This document shows positions 59,344-64,000 of a stretch of DNA of 64,000 nucleotides, piece by piece. The DNA comes from Neobacillus cucumis. Its GTDB lineage: Bacteria > Bacillota > Bacilli > Bacillales > Cytobacillaceae. The translations under genes and the position numbers were made by a program. The stretch lies in the NCBI RefSeq assembly GCF_016908975.1, contig NZ_JAFBEX010000020.1, positions 45,925-109,924 on the forward strand, in the 5' to 3' direction. Below the pieces are notes generated by a model that was not told the origin of the DNA, made no database searches, and worked only from the letters and a program-made list of their open reading frames with translations. Positions within the stretch are counted from its first letter, which is position 1; the number at the start of each line of letters is the position of its first letter.

Positions 59344-61959
59344 ATGGCTGGTTATACGCCGATGATACAACAATATCTTACGATTAAGGCAGATTATCAA
59401 GATGCCTTTTTATTTTTTCGCTTAGGCGACTTTTATGAAATGTTTTTCGACGATGCTATCAATGCATCTCAAGAATTAGAAATCACCCTTACAAGCCGTG
59501 AGGGCGGATCGGAAGACAGAATCCCAATGTGCGGCGTGCCGTACCACTCCGCTCCGAACTATATCGAACAATTAATCACAAAAGGCTTTAAAGTGGCTAT
59601 ATGCGAGCAAATGGAAGATCCCCGGCAAACAAAAGGAATGGTAAAACGGGAAGTCGTTCAGCTCATCACACCAGGAACCGTGATGGACGGCAAAGGACTA
59701 ACAGACAAAGAGAATAACTATCTTGCATCCATTACAGCCTTTGACGATCAAACCTTTGGCTTTGCCTATAACGACATATCCACAGGAGAAAGCCGAGTTA
59801 CTCTTCTATCTAATAATTTTGATGAAGTGCTCAACGAATTGGCTGTCTTAAGCGCCAAAGAAGTGGTAGTAGCCAGCAATTTTGATGGGGAATTACAAAA
59901 GAAAATGCGCGAACGCGATGTGCTCGCCATCTCTTTTGAGGATAATAGTTCAATAGAAATGAATTTTGTCCACCTGCTTGAAGGGCTTAACCAAGAAAAA
60001 TTAAAGCAAACAGCAGCAAGGCTGTTTCACTATTTATTCCGCTCCCAGAAAAGAAGCTTAGACCACCTTCAACCGGTGACGACCTATCAAATTCAGCAAT
60101 ATATGAAAATTGATTACTATTCAAAACGAAATCTAGAGCTAACCGAGACAATCCGTTCAAAGGGTAAAAGAGGTTCATTATTATGGTTGCTGGATGAAAC
60201 AAAAACAGCCATGGGCGGAAGGATGCTCAAACATTGGATCGACAGACCGTTGATTCAGCAAGCGGAAATTGAGCACCGTCATAACCTTGTAGATGTGTTA
60301 ATCCAACATTACTTTGAACGTCAGGAGCTTCGTGAAAACTTAAAGGAAGTCTACGATTTAGAGCGTTTAGCTGGCCGTGTGGCATTTGGCAATGTGAATG
60401 CCCGCGATTTAGTCCAATTAAAGCGCTCCTTACTGCAGGTCCCTTTTTTAAAGCAAATCCTGCAAGGAATGCAATATGAACAAATGAATGAAATCGCCGA
60501 AAAGCTAGATCCATGTGAAGAAATAACGGATTTACTAGAACAGGCAATTGTAGACAATCCTCCGCTTTCGTTAAAAGAAGGAAATATCATTCGCGACGGT
60601 TATAATGAGCAGCTTGATCAATATCGTGATGCCAGCCGAAACGGGAAAAGTTGGATTGCCCAGCTGGAGAGGGAAGAACGGGATAAAACCGGGATCAAAT
60701 CCTTAAAGGTCGGCTTTAATCGCGTGTTTGGATATTATATCGAAGTGACTCGTGCTAACCTGCATCTGTTAACCGAAGGTCAATATGAGCGGAAGCAAAC
60801 ATTAACAAATGCCGAACGTTTCATTACCCCTGAGTTAAAAGAAAAAGAAGCGTTAATTTTACAAGCTGAAGAAAAATGCGGGGAGCTGGAATATAATTTA
60901 TTCACAGAAATTCGGGAAATGGTGAAAGAGCAGATTCCTCGCCTTCAGGCATTAGCAAAAGCCGTAAGTGAATTGGACGTCTTACAATGCTTTGCCCAGG
61001 TCAGCGAAGAACGCCGCTATGTGAAGCCACAGTTTTCGAATGAACGCCGCGTTGTCATTAAGGATGGCCGTCATCCGGTTGTCGAAAAAGTACTCAACAA
61101 GCAGGAATATGTGCCAAACGACTGCTTTATGGACAGTGACCGTGAAGTTTTGTTGATTACAGGCCCTAACATGTCAGGTAAAAGTACGTACATGCGCCAA
61201 ATCGCTTTGATTGCCATTTTAGGGCAAATCGGCTGTTACGTTCCTGCTTCAGAAGCGGTACTCCCGATTTTTGACCAGGTCTTTACAAGGATTGGTGCCG
61301 CGGATGATTTGATTTCCGGGCAAAGTACCTTCATGGTCGAAATGCTTGAAGCCAAAAATGCGATTGCCAATGCTACTCAAAACAGCTTAATTTTATTCGA
61401 TGAAATCGGCCGGGGAACCTCCACCTACGACGGAATGGCGCTTGCTCAGGCGATTATTGAATACATTCATGAGCGAATTGGGGCCAAGACGCTTTTTTCC
61501 ACTCATTATCATGAGTTAACGGTATTAGAAGAAGAACTATCGAAGTTGAAAAATATCCACGTCAGCGCGATTGAACATAACGGCAAGGTTGTTTTCCTTC
61601 ATAAAATTAAAGAAGGTCCTGCCGATAAGAGTTACGGGATTCACGTGGCCCAGCTCGCAGAACTACCTGCTGAATTAATTAAAAGGGCGAGTGAAATTTT
61701 AGCAGAGTTGGAGCAGACGGATGTTCAGCCGGCACCAAAAGTCAAAGTTGAGCAGCCAGTCCCAGAGCTAAAAGCCGAAAAACCTGTGGACCAGCTGGCT
61801 CAGTTATCCTTTTTCGATGAGCCAGCCCAGCCGAAAAAAGCGGAACCTTCCTCCAAGGAAAAAAGAGTGTTAGAGAAAATAAAAGAATTAGATTTATTAG
61901 ATGTTACACCGCTTCAAGCGATTAACCTGCTGTATGAGCTCCAGAAAAAGTTGAAGTAA
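59344..61959 (+). CDS. mutS: DNA mismatch recognition protein MutS
   Basis: An 871-residue mismatch-binding ATPase. The N-terminal mismatch-binding motif is in FFRLGDFYEMFFDDA, Walker A is in GPNMSGKSTYMRQ, and ABC-type motifs follow (DDLISGQSTFMVEM, LFDEIGRGTSTYDG, STHYHEL). The C-terminal tail is Pro/Glu/Lys-rich with QLSFFD, a likely beta-clamp-binding motif. GGAGG precedes the ATG. Followed 13 bases later by mutL, forming the mutSL operon. Confidence 0.97.
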   Translation: MAGYTPMIQQYLTIKADYQDAFLFFRLGDFYEMFFDDAINASQELEITLTSREGGSEDRIPMCGVPYHSAPNYIEQLITKGFKVAICEQMEDPRQTKGMVKREVVQLITPGTVMDGKGLTDKENNYLASITAFDDQTFGFAYNDISTGESRVTLLSNNFDEVLNELAVLSAKEVVVASNFDGELQKKMRERDVLAISFEDNSSIEMNFVHLLEGLNQEKLKQTAARLFHYLFRSQKRSLDHLQPVTTYQIQQYMKIDYYSKRNLELTETIRSKGKRGSLLWLLDETKTAMGGRMLKHWIDRPLIQQAEIEHRHNLVDVLIQHYFERQELRENLKEVYDLERLAGRVAFGNVNARDLVQLKRSLLQVPFLKQILQGMQYEQMNEIAEKLDPCEEITDLLEQAIVDNPPLSLKEGNIIRDGYNEQLDQYRDASRNGKSWIAQLEREERDKTGIKSLKVGFNRVFGYYIEVTRANLHLLTEGQYERKQTLTNAERFITPELKEKEALILQAEEKCGELEYNLFTEIREMVKEQIPRLQALAKAVSELDVLQCFAQVSEERRYVKPQFSNERRVVIKDGRHPVVEKVLNKQEYVPNDCFMDSDREVLLITGPNMSGKSTYMRQIALIAILGQIGCYVPASEAVLPIFDQVFTRIGAADDLISGQSTFMVEMLEAKNAIANATQNSLILFDEIGRGTSTYDGMALAQAIIEYIHERIGAKTLFSTHYHELTVLEEELSKLKNIHVSAIEHNGKVVFLHKIKEGPADKSYGIHVAQLAELPAELIKRASEILAELEQTDVQPAPKVKVEQPVPELKAEKPVDQLAQLSFFDEPAQPKKAEPSSKEKRVLEKIKELDLLDVTPLQAINLLYELQKKLK

Positions 61960-61972
61960 GGAGGCGTTATGG

Positions 61973-63874
61973 ATGGGCAAGATTATCCAATTAGATGAAA
62001 TTTTATCCAATAAAATAGCAGCTGGAGAGGTAGTCGAACGCCCTGCCTCTGTTGTAAAAGAACTTGTGGAAAATGCGATTGATGCGGGCAGTACCGTGAT
62101 TGAAATTGAAATCGAAGAAGCCGGGCTTGCAAAAATCCGCATTACTGACAATGGCAATGGAATAGAGGAAGACGATGTCTTGATCGCCTTCCAACGCCAT
62201 GCCACAAGTAAAATTAAAAATGAAAATGACCTGTTTCGGATTCGGACGCTGGGATTCCGAGGGGAAGCTTTGCCAAGTATTGCCTCCGTTTCTAAACTTG
62301 AAATGAAAACTTCGACTGGAGAAGGTGCCGGCAACCGAGTATTGATTGAAGGCGGAAAGGTCGAAGTATATGAAAAAGCATCAGCGAGGCGCGGTACCGA
62401 TATCACGATTACCGATTTATTTTTCAATACACCAGCTCGTTTAAAATATATGAAGACGATTCATACCGAACTAGGTAACATTACGGATGTGGTGAACCGC
62501 CTGGCGCTCTCGCATCCGGAGGTTGCCTTTCGCTTAATCCATAATGAGCGGAAACTGCTGCAAACAAACGGAAACGGCGATGTCCGCCAGGTATTAGCAT
62601 CAATTTATGGAATGGCAATTGCCAAACAGCTTGTTCCGGTTTCGGCTAGCTCGCTGGATTATAAAATTAGCGGGTTTGCATCGATGCCCGAAGTAACAAG
62701 GGCATCAAGAAACTATATTTCAACGATGATCAATGGTCGCTTTATTAAAAATTATCCTTTGGCTAAAGCCATCCAGGAAGGGTACCATACCTTGCTGCCA
62801 ATTGGTCGTTATCCGATTGTTCTATTAAATATTGACATGGACCCGCTTTTAGTAGACGTCAATGTGCATCCGTCAAAAATGGAAGTCCGAATCAGTAAGG
62901 AAGCCGAGTTGAATGAACTGGTTACTACGATGATTAAGGATACGTTTAAATCGAAGATCTTAATCCCATCAGCTTACACACCTGTGAAAAAGGAAGAACC
63001 AAAATCGGAGCAAACGGCTTTAAACCTTGATGAAGGGACTCAGGTTGCGAGTAACCCGATTGAAACGCCATGGGTGCGGCCAGTATTTACGGAAACCATT
63101 CAGGAAACGACTTTTATACCACCTGTTCAGGTTGAACGCATTCCTGTTAAGCGGGATGTAGTGGAGCCAGTATCTTCTCCTCTAACGACTGTAGAACCGA
63201 TGGATGAAGAGGATTTTGTGGATACCAATTTACCGCTTGAACCCGAACCGGAAGAATACATTGCTCCTATGGATAAAGTGGTGGCTGGAAGCCGGATTCC
63301 GCGCCTATATCCAATCGGGCAGATGCATGGTACCTATATTTTTGCCCAGAATGAAAATGGCTTATATATCATCGATCAACATGCTGCGCAAGAACGTTTA
63401 AAGTATGAGTATTTTCGGGAAAAAGTAGGACAGGTTGCGTCCGAGCTCCAAGAATTGCTTGTTCCGATTACGTTGGAGTATTCAACAGATGAATATGTAA
63501 AAATAACTGAGAATTTGAGTGAGTTAGAAAAGGTGGGGGTATTCCTTGAGGAATTCGGATTAAATAGTTTTATTGTCCGTTCCCATCCACAATGGTTCCC
63601 TAAAGGGGAAGAGAAACAGATTATTGAGGACATGATTGAACAGGCATTATTGATGAAAAAAGTAGATATTAAGAAGCTTCGAGAAGAGGCAGCCATCATG
63701 ATGAGCTGTAAAGCCTCGATTAAAGCAAACCGACATCTACGAAATGATGAAATTCAGGCACTGCTCGATGACTTGCGAAAAGCATCAGACCCGTTCACCT
63801 GCCCACATGGAAGACCCATCATTGTGCATTATTCCGTCTATGAGATGGAGAAGATGTTTAAACGGGTAATGTAA
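61973..63874 (+). CDS. mutL: DNA mismatch repair endonuclease MutL
   Basis: A 633-residue GHKL-ATPase: motifs VVKELVENAIDAG, DNGNGIEEDD and TLGFRGEALPSI in the N-terminal domain. A variable acidic/proline linker spans ~340-440. The C-terminal domain has the metal-dependent endonuclease motif DQHAAQERLKYE and CPHGRP, so this is the nicking type of MutL. ATG 61973 is eight bases after AAGGAGG; an ATG at 61969 is out of frame. The frame is complete in the window. Confidence 0.97.
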   Translation: MGKIIQLDEILSNKIAAGEVVERPASVVKELVENAIDAGSTVIEIEIEEAGLAKIRITDNGNGIEEDDVLIAFQRHATSKIKNENDLFRIRTLGFRGEALPSIASVSKLEMKTSTGEGAGNRVLIEGGKVEVYEKASARRGTDITITDLFFNTPARLKYMKTIHTELGNITDVVNRLALSHPEVAFRLIHNERKLLQTNGNGDVRQVLASIYGMAIAKQLVPVSASSLDYKISGFASMPEVTRASRNYISTMINGRFIKNYPLAKAIQEGYHTLLPIGRYPIVLLNIDMDPLLVDVNVHPSKMEVRISKEAELNELVTTMIKDTFKSKILIPSAYTPVKKEEPKSEQTALNLDEGTQVASNPIETPWVRPVFTETIQETTFIPPVQVERIPVKRDVVEPVSSPLTTVEPMDEEDFVDTNLPLEPEPEEYIAPMDKVVAGSRIPRLYPIGQMHGTYIFAQNENGLYIIDQHAAQERLKYEYFREKVGQVASELQELLVPITLEYSTDEYVKITENLSELEKVGVFLEEFGLNSFIVRSHPQWFPKGEEKQIIEDMIEQALLMKKVDIKKLREEAAIMMSCKASIKANRHLRNDEIQALLDDLRKASDPFTCPHGRPIIVHYSVYEMEKMFKRVM

Positions 63875-63880
63875 GATTTT

Positions 63881-64000
63881 TTGCCCGCTGGCAGGCGGTA
63901 CTATAAGGAAGTCGGTCAAAATAAATAATTATATTGCCCGCAGGCAGGCTCAATAATAGGAAGTCAGTCAAAATAAATGATTATATTGCCTGCTGGCAGG
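63881..64000. repeat. Family C: 52-53-bp repeats downstream of mutL, cut by the window edge
   Basis: Units begin at 63881, 63934 and 63986 (periods 53 and 52). Each opens with TTGCC(C/T)GC(T/A)GGCAGG, a small palindrome, followed by ATAAGGAAGTC-GTCAAAA-like sequence. The array continues beyond the window. The mutL terminator may be formed by the first palindrome, but no T tract is clear. Confidence 0.8.

Overview
The window is a chromosomal segment of a low-GC, spore-forming Bacillaceae, most likely Neobacillus or a near relative. The evidence is the B. subtilis-like order ymfF-ymfH-ymfI-ymfJ-ymfK-rodZ-pgsA-cinA-recA-rny-ymdB-spoVS-(korAB)-miaB-ricA-cotE and then mutS-mutL, the strong GGAGG ribosome sites, the sporulation genes and the sigma-A/sigma-H promoter types. 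The genus is inference; the family is well supported.

Layout. 1-4614: nupNOPQ-type purine nucleoside ABC importer (first gene cut by the window edge). 4687-12332: M16 peptidase pair, EF-P reductase, ymfJ, ymfK, rodZ, pgsA and cinA. 12397-12854: nine tandem 52-bp hairpin repeats (family A). 13143-23748: recA with a LexA box and sigma-A promoter, rny, ymdB, spoVS with a sigma-H promoter, korAB, miaB, ricA, cotE.

23895-58853 is about 35 kb lying between cotE and mutS, which are neighbours in B. subtilis. It is an accessory region. It carries a kinase-like gene; an Lgt-like membrane protein overlapping a tetraether-synthase-like radical SAM enzyme; an orphan ABC ATPase; several decaying genes (diguanylate cyclase, acyl-CoA synthetase, GH78 rhamnosidase end, a serine hydrolase that has lost its signal peptide by frameshift); glpK and glpD; a BlaI/BlaR1 system with an unusual duplicated sensor; and a tRNA-Arg(CCT).

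The most coherent block is 36781-51148, which reads as a methylated-amine and formaldehyde module. A heme-dependent oxidative N-demethylase (DUF3445 type) with a DmmA-like partner and a PDR/VanB-type reductase would turn dimethylamine into methylamine and formaldehyde. A copper/TPQ amine oxidase would turn methylamine into ammonia, formaldehyde and H2O2. HxlA and HxlB (ribulose monophosphate pathway) would fix the formaldehyde, and a divergent glucose-6-phosphate dehydrogenase could close the dissimilatory RuMP cycle. HxlR (with the Cys11/Lys13 pair), an IclR and an AraC regulator surround it. Two Amt transporters and a small membrane protein with a Met/His-rich tail (possible copper supply) flank the oxidase. 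A long inverted repeat lies between hxlA and zwf, and a near-identical motif of about 23 bp occurs in both the cupin/iclR and the araC/amine-oxidase intergenic regions, suggesting joint control.

58854-64000: a second hairpin array (family B, also 52-bp period) in front of mutS, then mutS, mutL, and the start of a third array (family C, 52-53 bp) that runs out of the window.
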